From positions 1 to 55,274 of the forward strand of contig JAODBM010000117.1 in the NCBI GenBank assembly GCA_025463985.1: 55,274 nucleotides of DNA, given 5' to 3'. This DNA is from Acidimicrobiales bacterium. Its GTDB lineage: Bacteria > Actinomycetota > Acidimicrobiia > Acidimicrobiales > Iamiaceae. How positions within the stretch are numbered: the first letter of the stretch is position 1; every line of letters begins with the position of its first letter. The position numbers and the translations under genes were made by a program. The notes under the pieces are model-generated. The model worked only from the letters and a program-made list of their open reading frames with translations. It made no database searches and was not told the origin of the DNA. Shown here piece by piece: positions 18,349-26,395 of this stretch.

Positions 18349-19867
18349 CGGCGCCTCCACTGGTCGTGACCCCGCCGGAGCCGCCTTGGTCTCCGAGCAC
18401 GTCGCGGCCGAGGGTGACGGTGACGTCGACGTTGTCGGGTGCCAGTCGATTCAACCGCAGCGTGCCCTTGTTCCCCAACGCGGCGCGTATCAACGTGGCC
18501 CGATCCTTGAAGACCGGGTCGCGGTACTCGTAGACGGTCGTGGCGTTCCCGAACGTGCGACCGTTGCCGACGATGAGGATGTTGGCGCCCGCCGCCACCA
18601 GCGGACGCGTGATGTCGGTCCCGATCGACTTGCCCGCGACCCCGTTGAGCACCCGGAGCGAGATGCGGGCGCCGGGGAACGGCGGGATCGGGGCGGGCAC
18701 CATGTCGGTGATCAGCCGTTGCACTTCGGTGTCGTCGGGCACGAACGCCGCGTTGGGGTCGCCCGTGGCCGCCTTCAGCGGGAGCGTGGTCAGCCGCACC
18801 GTGCCCTTCGCGAGCGTGCGGACGAACAGGCCGAGGCCCGAGCCGGTCTCGCCGGGGATCACGGCCGGGTCGTTCGACCGGCCGACCGCCTTCAGCCAGG
18901 CGTCCCAGAAGACCTGATGGCGGTTGAGGCGGTTGAGGTCGCTCTCGCCCGGCCGCAGGGCGGCGAGGTATGGGCCGACCTCCTCGGGCGCCAGGGCCAC
19001 CGTTCCGGGCTGCAGCGACTTGCCGGCCACTGTCAGCGGGTCGGGGTTCTGGAAGGTGATCGGCGCGACCTTCTTGGTCAGCGCCGCCCACTGCAGGTCG
19101 TTGACGTCGATGACGTTGGCCTCGTCGAAGCCGATGTGGAGGACGTCGGCCACGCGCGCGACCAGGTTGCTGCGGGCCACGGCGGGCGCGGCGACCGCGT
19201 ATGCGGCCCGCAACCGGTCCACGCCGTAGGCGGGGAAGGCCACTCGCGTGTCGAGCGGAAGGAACAGCACCGAGCCGCCCTGCGCCGTGCTCCCGAGGGC
19301 CAGGACGGTCAAGGAGATCGGCTTGTTGTTGGCGTCGCGCTGGATGACCACGCCGGTCGGGGTGGGCTCGACGGGCGCCTCGTAGCCCGGCGCCGACGGG
19401 TTCGAGCCGGTGGCGCTGAACGTCCCGGCCTTGCTGTTGCGGATCAGCCGCACCCCCACCCAGCCCAGCGCGGGGATGGCCCCGACCAGCGCGAGCACGG
19501 CCAGGGCGAAGGCGACGCGACGGAACCACGGGACATGGCGCCGAGGTGCGGGAACTCGTCGCGCACGGCCGGCGACCGCGGCGCCATCCTCGGCCTCGGG
19601 CTCAGCGTCGGACTCGACCTCGGTCGGCGCTGGTGCGCCGGCGTCGATCAGCTCCGACGGTGGGGCCTCGACGGCGCCGTCGCCGCCGGCCGGCCGGGCG
19701 GCGACGGGCGACGGCTCCCGGTCGGGGATGGCAGCCAGGGCCGAGGCGAGGGAACGACGCGCGGGTCCACGGGTGGAGGGCTGCTCGGTCGGCCGCAAGA
19801 CCGCTCGGCGCATGGAGGCATCGGGTCGGGACCGCCGGGTGGGCTCGCTCGGCGGCACCTCGGTCAT
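18341..19867 (-). CDS. LytR-CpsA-Psr-like protein with LytR C-terminal domain
   Basis: 508-residue membrane-anchored protein. A long, disordered, Pro/Ala/Glu-rich cytoplasmic N-terminus (residues 1-110) precedes one helix (about 117-139). The external part has an LCP-like domain (LFLPLDTRVAFPAYGVDRLRAAYAVA, 201-226) and a LytR_C domain (about 398-466, beginning RISLRVLNG). LCP enzymes attach glycopolymers to peptidoglycan. The usual IPRDT motif is LPLDT here, so the Arg that contacts the lipid pyrophosphate is replaced by Leu, though Arg208 follows the Asp. It may be an altered or inactive LCP. The ATG overlaps the nadD stop. Confidence 0.75.
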   Translation of the reverse strand: MTEVPPSEPTRRSRPDASMRRAVLRPTEQPSTRGPARRSLASALAAIPDREPSPVAARPAGGDGAVEAPPSELIDAGAPAPTEVESDAEPEAEDGAAVAGRARRVPAPRRHVPWFRRVAFALAVLALVGAIPALGWVGVRLIRNSKAGTFSATGSNPSAPGYEAPVEPTPTGVVIQRDANNKPISLTVLALGSTAQGGSVLFLPLDTRVAFPAYGVDRLRAAYAVAAPAVARSNLVARVADVLHIGFDEANVIDVNDLQWAALTKKVAPITFQNPDPLTVAGKSLQPGTVALAPEEVGPYLAALRPGESDLNRLNRHQVFWDAWLKAVGRSNDPAVIPGETGSGLGLFVRTLAKGTVRLTTLPLKAATGDPNAAFVPDDTEVQRLITDMVPAPIPPFPGARISLRVLNGVAGKSIGTDITRPLVAAGANILIVGNGRTFGNATTVYEYRDPVFKDRATLIRAALGNKGTLRLNRLAPDNVDVTVTLGRDVLGDQGGSGGVTTSGGAGG

Positions 19868-20451
19868 CGGCCGACACGATAGAGGCCGTGCTCCGTGATG
19901 TACGTCACCACCCCGGCCGGCACGAGGAAGTCGATCGGCGCGTCCGCGCCCACCCGGCGCCGCAGATCGGTGCTGGAGATCTCGAGGCGCGGCGCGGCGA
20001 TGCGCTGCCAGGGCACGCCCTCCGCGAGGGTCACGGGCGCCCCCGGACGGTCGACCACCACCAGCCGAGCCTGCGCGACCACGTCCTCGTAGCGCTCCCA
20101 GGTGGTGAAGCCGGCGGCGGCGTCGGCGCCGAGGATCAGGTAGAGCTGCACGCCCGGCCGTGCCGCCGCGAGGTCGGCCAGCGTGTCGGCGGTGTAGCTG
20201 GTGCCGCCGCGCTCGATCTCGATCGCGCTGGCCTCCAACCCGTCGACGCCCGCCACCGCTGCCCGCACCATCGCCAACCGGTCGGACGCGGGGGTCAGAT
20301 CACGGCTCCCGAGCTTCTGCCACGGCTCGTTGGCCACCACCATCAGGATCCGGTCGAGCCCGAGCTCGTGGCGGACGTCGGCCGCGGCGATGAGGTGCCC
20401 CACGTGAGGGGGATCGAACGTGCCGCCGAACACCCCGAGGCGCTCGCTCAC
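19864..20451 (-). CDS. nadD: Nicotinate-nucleotide adenylyltransferase
   Basis: 195-residue cytoplasmic enzyme making deamido-NAD from nicotinate mononucleotide and ATP. The nucleotidyl-transferase signature GVFGGTFDPPHVGHL is at residues 6-20, with the HxGH motif at 16-19; the second signature ISSTDLRRR lies near residue 165. I chose GTG 20451 because it lies directly before the Rossmann strand; a longer open frame upstream reads into the promoter of the divergent sigma gene. The TGA overlaps the LCP start (ATGA). Confidence 0.96.
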   Translation of the reverse strand: MSERLGVFGGTFDPPHVGHLIAAADVRHELGLDRILMVVANEPWQKLGSRDLTPASDRLAMVRAAVAGVDGLEASAIEIERGGTSYTADTLADLAAARPGVQLYLILGADAAAGFTTWERYEDVVAQARLVVVDRPGAPVTLAEGVPWQRIAAPRLEISSTDLRRRVGADAPIDFLVPAGVVTYITEHGLYRVGR

Positions 20452-20544
20452 CGGGCGGTGGCCCACGCCAGGGTGACCCACGTCACGGGGTCGACCGGAA
20501 TGGCGCGGCAGGGTGCATGGTTCGAAATTACCTGGATGGAAGTC

Positions 20545-20570
20545 GCCGGACCGGCTTCTGTTGGTCCGGC
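20545..20570 (+). promoter_or_regulatory. Hairpin in the leader of the sigma factor gene
   Basis: GCCGGACC, a 10-base loop and GGTCCGGC form a perfect 8-bp stem 45-70 bases before the ATG at 20615. The AT-rich TTCGAAATTACC upstream may hold the promoter. It may be an attenuator, stability element or operator. Confidence 0.4.
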
Positions 20571-20614
20571 TTCGCGGGAATGCTGCGCGGCCACAGAGCG
20601 TTGGAGAGACCGAC

Positions 20615-21445
20615 ATGAGTGATTCAGTTGGTATGTACCTGAACGAGATCGGCATGGTCCCCCTCCTCAACGCTGAGGAGGAGCGGGAGCTCGCGCAGAT
20701 CATCGAGCGAGGCGTGGCCGCCCGCCAGCGCATCGCCGCCGGCGAAGACAACGCCGAGAACCGCCGGCTCAGCCGGCAGGCCGCCCGCGCCAAAGACCGC
20801 TTCATCCGGGCCAACCTCCGGCTCGTCGTCAGCATCGCCCGGCGCTATCCCCTGCCTCCGGGCATGGAGCTGCTCGACCTGATCCAGGAGGGCAACCTCG
20901 GGCTCGAGCACGCCGTCGACAAGTTCGACTGGCGCAAGGGCTTCAAGTTCTCCACCTACGCCACGTTCTGGATCCGCCAGGCCATCGGCCGGGCGCTCGA
21001 CCAGAAGGCCAGCCTGGTGCGCCTGCCGGGTGACCGGTCGGCCAGCCTGCGCGCTGCGCTGCGCCAGGTGTCGGGTGACGGCGACGAGCTGGACGAGGAG
21101 CACGCCCGCCTACATCGCCTCACGACCCCCACTTCGCTCGATCGGGTGGTCGGCGACGACGACGGCAGCGAGCTCATCGATCTGCTTGCCGACGACAACC
21201 CCGGCCCCGAAGACACGGTGCTGGCCTCCGCCGAAGACCGCATGATCACGAGCCTGCTCGACGTGCTCGATACGCGGGCCCGCTTCGCGGTGGAGCAGCG
21301 CTTCGGCATCAACGACGGGCGCAAGCGCTCGTACCGTGAGGTCGGCGAGGAGCTGGGTGTCACCGCCGAGGCGGCTCGGCGCATGGTGAAGCGTGCGGTG
21401 AACACCGTCCGCAACGAGGCCAGCGCCCGCTCCGACGCCGCCTGA
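20615..21445 (+). CDS. Group 2 sigma-70 factor (RpoD/SigB-like)
   Basis: 276-residue primary-like sigma factor. Region 1.2 is VGMYLNEIGMVPLLNAEEERELAQ (residues 5-28), region 2 is FIRANLRLVVSIARRYPLPPGMELLDLIQEGNLGLEHAVDKFDWRKGFKFSTYATFWIRQAI in pieces over about 70-131, and region 4 has RSYREVGEELGVTAEAARRMVKRA. Region 3 is short and acidic, unlike the housekeeping factor. The start ATG 20615 follows GGAGAG. It is divergent from nadD. A stationary-phase or stress role is usual for this group. Confidence 0.9.
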   Translation: MSDSVGMYLNEIGMVPLLNAEEERELAQIIERGVAARQRIAAGEDNAENRRLSRQAARAKDRFIRANLRLVVSIARRYPLPPGMELLDLIQEGNLGLEHAVDKFDWRKGFKFSTYATFWIRQAIGRALDQKASLVRLPGDRSASLRAALRQVSGDGDELDEEHARLHRLTTPTSLDRVVGDDDGSELIDLLADDNPGPEDTVLASAEDRMITSLLDVLDTRARFAVEQRFGINDGRKRSYREVGEELGVTAEAARRMVKRAVNTVRNEASARSDAA

Positions 21446-21505
21446 TCCCGTCCCGGCCCGGTACTGCTTTGCATCCGGCCCGGCCAGCGGTCACCCTTTT
21501 CACCG

Positions 21506-22849
21506 ATGACCACCCCCTGGGACCCGCGATCGTGGCGCGACCATCCGGCCGCGCAGCAGCCCGACTGGCCCGACGAGGCCGCCCTCGAGCGCGTGCTCAA
21601 GCAGATGTCGACGCTCCCCCCGCTCGTGTTCGCCGGCGAGGCCCGGGCCCTCACGGCCACGCTGGGCGACGTCTCGGCCGGGCGGGCGTTCCTGCTGCAG
21701 GCCGGCGACTGCGCCGAGTCGTTCGACAGCTTCGGCGCTGACTCGATCCGCGACAAGCTGCAGGTGATCCTGCAGATTGCGGTCGTGCTCACCTACTCGT
21801 CGGGCGTGCCCACCGTGAAGGTCGGCCGGATCGCCGGGCAGTTCGCCAAGCCCCGGTCGTCGGCCACCGAGCGCGTGGGTGGCGTCGAGCTGCCCTCGTT
21901 CCGGGGCCACCTCGTCAACGACATCGCCCCCACCGAGGCGGCGCGCACCCCCGAGCCCGAGCGGCTCCTCCAGGCGTACCACCAGTCCTCGTCGACGCTG
22001 AACCTGCTGCGGGCGTTCACCAAGGGCGGGTTCGCCGACCTCGGCCGGATCCACGCCTGGAACCAGGACTTCGTGGCGTCGAGCCGTGAGGGCCAGCGCT
22101 ACGAGCGCCTGGCCGACGAGATCGACCGGGCCATGCGCTTCATGAAGGCGTGCGGCGTCGACACCACGTCGCAGCCGGCGTTGCACGAGGTCGACTTCTT
22201 CACGTCCCACGAGGCCCTCGTGCTCGGCTACGAGGAGGCGCTCACCCGGCGCGACTCGCTGACCGGCGACTGGTACGACTGCTCGGCCCACATGCTGTGG
22301 ATCGGCGAGCGCACCCGCCAGCCCGACGGCGCGCACGTGGCGTTCTTGTGCGGGGTCGACAACCCCATCGGCTGCAAGCTCGGGCCCACGGCCACGGCCG
22401 CCGAAGTCATCGAGCTGTGCGAGCGCCTCAACCCCGAGCGGATCCCCGGCCGCCTCACGCTCATCGCGCGCATGGGCGCCGGCGAGGTCGAGCGGGCCCT
22501 GCCGCCGTTGCTGGCGGCGGTACGCGAGAGCGGACACCCCGTGGTCTGGGCCTGCGATCCCATGCACGGCAACACGTTCACGGCCTCGGGGGGGCAGAAG
22601 ACGCGGCGCTTCGACGAGATCCTGCGCGAGATCGCCGGGTTCTTCGCCGCCCACGAAGCCGAGGGCACCTGGCCCGGCGGCGTGCACGTGGAGCTGACGG
22701 GCGACGACGTCACCGAGTGCCTCGGCGGCGCTGAGGAGATCCTCGATTCCGACCTCGGGGCCCGCTACGAGACCATGTGCGATCCGCGCCTCAACGGACG
22801 CCAGTCGGTCGACCTGGCCTTCCACGTCGGCGAGCTGCTGCGCCGCTGA
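21506..22849 (+). CDS. aroG: Class II 3-deoxy-7-phosphoheptulonate (DAHP) synthase
   Basis: 447-residue plant/mycobacterial-type DAHP synthase, joining phosphoenolpyruvate and erythrose-4-phosphate as the first step of the shikimate pathway. Class II signatures are LLQAGDCAESF (about residues 63-73), VGRIAGQFAKPRS, SFRGHLVND, and DPMHGNTF with the metal-binding His. Near the C-terminus a GGVHVELTGDDVTECLGG stretch supplies further active-site residues. It is cytoplasmic and monocistronic here, 60 bases after the sigma gene. The symbol follows M. tuberculosis usage; the assignment to class II is firm. Confidence 0.96.
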   Translation: MTTPWDPRSWRDHPAAQQPDWPDEAALERVLKQMSTLPPLVFAGEARALTATLGDVSAGRAFLLQAGDCAESFDSFGADSIRDKLQVILQIAVVLTYSSGVPTVKVGRIAGQFAKPRSSATERVGGVELPSFRGHLVNDIAPTEAARTPEPERLLQAYHQSSSTLNLLRAFTKGGFADLGRIHAWNQDFVASSREGQRYERLADEIDRAMRFMKACGVDTTSQPALHEVDFFTSHEALVLGYEEALTRRDSLTGDWYDCSAHMLWIGERTRQPDGAHVAFLCGVDNPIGCKLGPTATAAEVIELCERLNPERIPGRLTLIARMGAGEVERALPPLLAAVRESGHPVVWACDPMHGNTFTASGGQKTRRFDEILREIAGFFAAHEAEGTWPGGVHVELTGDDVTECLGGAEEILDSDLGARYETMCDPRLNGRQSVDLAFHVGELLRR

Positions 22850-22982
22850 CGTCGCCGGCCGCGGTTGTGGCTAGGCCGGATCCCACCCACAATGTTGACC
22901 CATGCACTCGGGATTTGACACAGTGGGGAATTCCTGAGCGTTCGAGTCGGTTATTCGACCGCGCACCTCGAAGGAGCTGGCC

Positions 22983-24752
22983 GTGTTGCAACGAGAGATC
23001 GATCCAGAACAGGCCGCAGACATCGCCAAGTTCGAGGTGATGCTCGACCGCTATCTCACCGGCGACCTGGACGAGGACGTGTTCCGCGTCTTCCGCCTGA
23101 ACAACGGCATCTACGGCCAACGCCAAGGCGGCCACAACCAGATGGTGCGGGTCAAGGTGCCGTACGGCGCCATGACCCCCGAGCAGCTCGACACGATGGC
23201 CCACATCGCCGACACCTACTCGCGCGGCTGGGGCCACATCACCACTCGGCAGAACATCCAGTTCCACTTCGTCCCGCTCGAGCGGGTGCCCGAGGTCATG
23301 CGTGACCTGGCGGCCGTCGGCCTGACGACCCGTGAGGCCTGCGGCGACACCGTCCGCAACGTTCAGGGCTGCCTCCTGGCCGGCGCCTGCCCGTTCGAGG
23401 TGCTCGACATCAGCGCCTGGGCCGAGGCGGCCTTCCAGCACTTCCTGCACAACCCGCTGGCCCAGCGCCTGCCCCGCAAGTTCAAGATCAACTTCTCGGG
23501 CTGCGCCACCGACTGCGGCCAGGCCATGTTCAACGACGTCGGCGTGATCGCCGCCGCCCGCACGCTCGAGGACGGCACCGTCGAGGCCGGCTTCCGGGTG
23601 TTCGTGGCCGGCGGGCTCGGCGCCAACCCGTACCCCGCACTCGCCCTCGAGGACTTCACGCCGCGCGAGGAGCTGCTGGCCACGCTCGAGGCCGTGCTCC
23701 GCGTGTTCGACCACAACGGCAACCGGGACAACAAGCTGCGGGCCCGCATGAAGTGGGTCGTCGCCAACCTCGGCATCGAAGAGGTCCAGCGCCAGGTGTT
23801 CAAGGAGCGCAAGTTCCTCCTCGCGTCGTCGACCTGGCCCGGAGGGATCCCCGAGGCCGTGCAGAAGGGTGGCGACGCGCCTGCGGGCGTGGCCGTGGGG
23901 GTCACGCCGACGCCGATGGGCCAGGGCACGCCGGTCACGATCGGGTCGGCAGACCCGCAGGCCCGCTGGGACGCCGCCAACGTGGTGCGGGGCGCAGCCA
24001 AGGGCACGGTGTCGGCCTACGCCTGGGCCAAGCTCGGCGACATCACGTCCGACCAGTTCCGGGCGCTGGCCTCGATCCAGCGTGAGCTGGGCGCCGAGGT
24101 GCGGGTGACGAACCGCCAGAACCTCGTGTACCGCGGCCTCACCGAGGCGCAGCTGCCCACCTTGTTCTCCCGCCTCTCGGTCATCGGCATGGAGCAGCCG
24201 GGCGCCGAGCTGGCCCGCGACGTCGTGGCCTGCCCGGGTGCCGACACCTGCAACCTGGCCGTCACCCAGTCGCGCGGCCTGGCCGACGCGATCGGCCAGC
24301 GCCTCGAAGAGGAGGGCCTCGCCGACGTGGGCGGCGTCCGCACCAACATCTCGGGCTGCACCAACTCGTGCGGCCAGCACCACGTCGCCGACATCGGCTT
24401 CTCCGGCGCCGAGCGACGGGCCCACGGCCAGTCGGCGCCTGGCTACACGATGCTGCTGGGCGGCTACGTGGGCGAGACGCAGGTGCACTTCGGCGAGCGG
24501 GCCCTGCGGCTGCCGGCCAAGAACGCCCCCGAGGCGGCCGTGCGGGTCGTGCGGCGCTTCGCCGGCGAGCGAGAGGCCGGTGAGACGTTCCGCGGCTGGA
24601 TCGAGCGCTCCGGCGGCGTGAAGGCCATCGCCGCCGACCTCAAGGAGCTCGACGTCTTCCCCGAGCCGAGCGAGGCGCCCGAGTTCTACGTCGACTACAG
24701 CGAGACCGGTCCCTACGTCGCCGAGACCGGCGAGTCAGAGTGCGCGACGTGA
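22983..24752 (+). CDS. Ferredoxin-dependent sulfite (nitrite/sulfite) reductase
   Basis: 589-residue siroheme and 4Fe-4S enzyme. Duplicated reductase half-domains are visible: the first with NGIYGQRQGGHNQMVRV and TTRQNIQFHF, the second with RVTNRQNLVYRGL. The cluster/siroheme cysteines are complete: Cys417 and Cys423 (CPGADTC), Cys459 and Cys463 (CTNSC). Nitrite and sulfite reductases are hard to separate by sequence; the cysH gene downstream favours sulfite reduction to sulfide in assimilation. GTG 22983 has a strong GAAGGAG site 6 bases upstream. An 8-bp palindrome GGAATTCC lies at about 22929. Confidence 0.92.
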   Translation: MLQREIDPEQAADIAKFEVMLDRYLTGDLDEDVFRVFRLNNGIYGQRQGGHNQMVRVKVPYGAMTPEQLDTMAHIADTYSRGWGHITTRQNIQFHFVPLERVPEVMRDLAAVGLTTREACGDTVRNVQGCLLAGACPFEVLDISAWAEAAFQHFLHNPLAQRLPRKFKINFSGCATDCGQAMFNDVGVIAAARTLEDGTVEAGFRVFVAGGLGANPYPALALEDFTPREELLATLEAVLRVFDHNGNRDNKLRARMKWVVANLGIEEVQRQVFKERKFLLASSTWPGGIPEAVQKGGDAPAGVAVGVTPTPMGQGTPVTIGSADPQARWDAANVVRGAAKGTVSAYAWAKLGDITSDQFRALASIQRELGAEVRVTNRQNLVYRGLTEAQLPTLFSRLSVIGMEQPGAELARDVVACPGADTCNLAVTQSRGLADAIGQRLEEEGLADVGGVRTNISGCTNSCGQHHVADIGFSGAERRAHGQSAPGYTMLLGGYVGETQVHFGERALRLPAKNAPEAAVRVVRRFAGEREAGETFRGWIERSGGVKAIAADLKELDVFPEPSEAPEFYVDYSETGPYVAETGESECAT

Positions 24753-24919
24753 TCGCCGCGGCCACCATCGAGCGAAAGGTGAGCAACCTCGTGAGGGACC
24801 TCGTGAGCGAGCGCCAGCGAGCGAACCAATGTGACGGCATCGTTTCTGCGAGGCGCAGCCGAGCAGCTGCTCATCGGCCCTCGAACCGACCTGAGTCAGA
24901 ACGGACGTGGGGCCGATGA
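24749..24919 (+). CDS. Small ORF coupled between sulfite reductase and cysH
   Basis: 56-codon open frame. Its GTG overlaps the reductase stop (GTGA at 24749-24752) and its TGA overlaps the cysH ATG (ATGA at 24916-24919), so it exactly bridges the two genes with translational coupling at both ends. The product is basic (many Arg), with one Cys and no clear domain. Codon third positions are almost all G/C in the first 26 codons but mixed after that, so the second half does not look strongly coding. It may be a real small protein or chance; a coupling leader is another option. No family is recognised. Confidence 0.4.
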   Translation: MIAAATIERKVSNLVRDLVSERQRANQCDGIVSARRSRAAAHRPSNRPESERTWGR

Positions 24920-25605
24920 GCATCGCCGAGCAGACCGCGTTGTCGCAGGAGCACTCCGACGAAGAGCTGGCCGCGCTCAACCGCTCGTTCGAGCATCAGC
25001 CGGCGTCGAAGATCATCGCCTGGGCCGTCGACACCTTCGGCCCGCACATCTGCCTCACCGCGTCGATGACCGACGCGGTGCTCATCGACCTCGCGGTCAA
25101 GGTCGACCCGGCGATCGAGGTCGTGTTCATCGACACCGGCTACCACTTCCCCGAGACGCTCGCGACCGTCGAGGAGGTCCGTCGGCACTACGGGCTCAAC
25201 CTGCGGATGATGACCGTCGCCCGCCAGAACGAGGCGCTGTGGCAGGCCGATCCCGAGAACTGCTGCTCCGCGGTCAAGGTCGGTCAGCTCGACCGCGCGC
25301 TCGCCGGCAAGCAGGCCTGGATGAGCGGCCTGCGGCGCCAAGAGGCCGCCGCCCGCGACTCGGCGCCCATCATCGTGCGCGACCTGCGCGGCCTGGTGAA
25401 GATCAACCCGATCGCCACCTGGACCGACCAGGACGTGAGCGGCTACATCGCCGAGCACGACATCATCGTCAACCCGCTCACCAAGCGCGGCTACCCCTCG
25501 ATCGGCTGCATGCCCTGCACCACGCCGGTCAAGGACGGCGAGGACGGCCGCGCCGGCCGCTGGCGCGGCTCCGACAAGACCGAGTGCGGCCTGCACCTGA
25601 TGTAG
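24916..25605 (+). CDS. cysH: Adenylyl-sulfate (APS) reductase, CysH family
   Basis: 229-residue thioredoxin-dependent reductase giving sulfite from APS (or PAPS). It has the 4Fe-4S cysteine set of APS reductases, Cys116-Cys117 (NCCSAVK) and Cys198-Cys201 (GCMPC), and the catalytic Cys224 in ECGLH near the C-terminus. DTGYHFPETL is the nucleotide-binding segment. The cluster cysteines favour APS over PAPS as substrate. An in-frame GTG at 24907 is an alternative start; ATG 24916 was taken because of the ATGA overlap. With the reductase upstream it completes reduction of activated sulfate to sulfide. Confidence 0.94.
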   Translation: MSIAEQTALSQEHSDEELAALNRSFEHQPASKIIAWAVDTFGPHICLTASMTDAVLIDLAVKVDPAIEVVFIDTGYHFPETLATVEEVRRHYGLNLRMMTVARQNEALWQADPENCCSAVKVGQLDRALAGKQAWMSGLRRQEAAARDSAPIIVRDLRGLVKINPIATWTDQDVSGYIAEHDIIVNPLTKRGYPSIGCMPCTTPVKDGEDGRAGRWRGSDKTECGLHLM

Positions 25606-25686
25606 CTCGGCGCTCGGGCGAGGCGACCCGGCCACTGATGACCGGTCGGGCAGCTCCGTGCGCAGCGGCGGCGGGAGGCGGCTCGG

Positions 25687-26358
25687 TCAGCGCTTCTGGC
25701 TGACCGTGAGCCCGTCGGCGAGGGGCAGCAGCACGGTCATCACGCGGTCGTCGGCGGCCGCCCGGTCGTTGTAGGCGCGGATCGCGTTCACGTTGGCGTC
25801 GTCGATGGTGGGATCGACGACCTGGCCGTGCCACAGGGTGTTGTCCGCGATGATCAGGCCACCGGGGCGGAGGCGGGGCACGAGCTGCTCGTAGTAGTCG
25901 GCGTAGCCGGTCTTGTCGGCGTCGATGAACGCGAGGTCGATCACCGGGTCGGACGGCAGCGTCCGCAGCGTGTCGCTGGCCGGGCCGACGCGCAGCTCGA
26001 TGCGGTCGCTAACGCCGGCGCGGGCCCACACCTCGCGCGCGATCGCGGTCCACTCCTCGCTCACGTCGCAGCACAGCAGCCGGCCACCGGGGGCCAGCCC
26101 GCGCGCGATGCAGAGCGCCGAGCTGCCGGTGAACGTGCCGACCTCCACCGCGTTGCCGACCCGAGCGAACCGGGTGAGCATGGTGAGCAGGCCACCTTGA
26201 TCGGGTCCGATCTGCATGCCGGCCACCGGGCCGAGCGCCTCGGTCTGCTCGGTCACCCACTCGAAGACGGGGTCGGGCGGCTCGGAATGACCGAGCACGT
26301 AGGCGGTCATGGTCTCATCGAGGAGGAACGAGCGCGGCGACATGGGCCGATTCTTCAT
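25687..26358 (-). CDS. SAM-dependent O-methyltransferase (CCoAOMT-like)
   Basis: 223-residue class I methyltransferase of the O-methyltransferase family 3 type. Motif I is AVEVGTFTGSSALCIARGL, motif II ends in LLCCDVSEEW, and FIDADKTGYADYYEQLVPRLRPGGLIIADNTLW carries the metal-binding Asp and the Asp-Asn pair of catechol-type enzymes. The start ATG 26358 was chosen over 26364 and 26343 because GGAG lies 6 bases upstream. It follows the beta-propeller gene by 37 bases on the same strand. The substrate is unknown, probably a small catechol or polyketide. Confidence 0.9.
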   Translation of the reverse strand: MKNRPMSPRSFLLDETMTAYVLGHSEPPDPVFEWVTEQTEALGPVAGMQIGPDQGGLLTMLTRFARVGNAVEVGTFTGSSALCIARGLAPGGRLLCCDVSEEWTAIAREVWARAGVSDRIELRVGPASDTLRTLPSDPVIDLAFIDADKTGYADYYEQLVPRLRPGGLIIADNTLWHGQVVDPTIDDANVNAIRAYNDRAAADDRVMTVLLPLADGLTVSQKR

Positions 26359-26395
26359 CCGCATCTCCGCGAGTTCAAAAGGCACGGGCTCCGGC

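Noticed and set aside
22850-22982. Riboswitch or sulfur-regulator site before sulfite reductase
   Set aside because: TTGACA and the GGAATTCC palindrome are present, but no well-placed -10 or known motif could be recognised.
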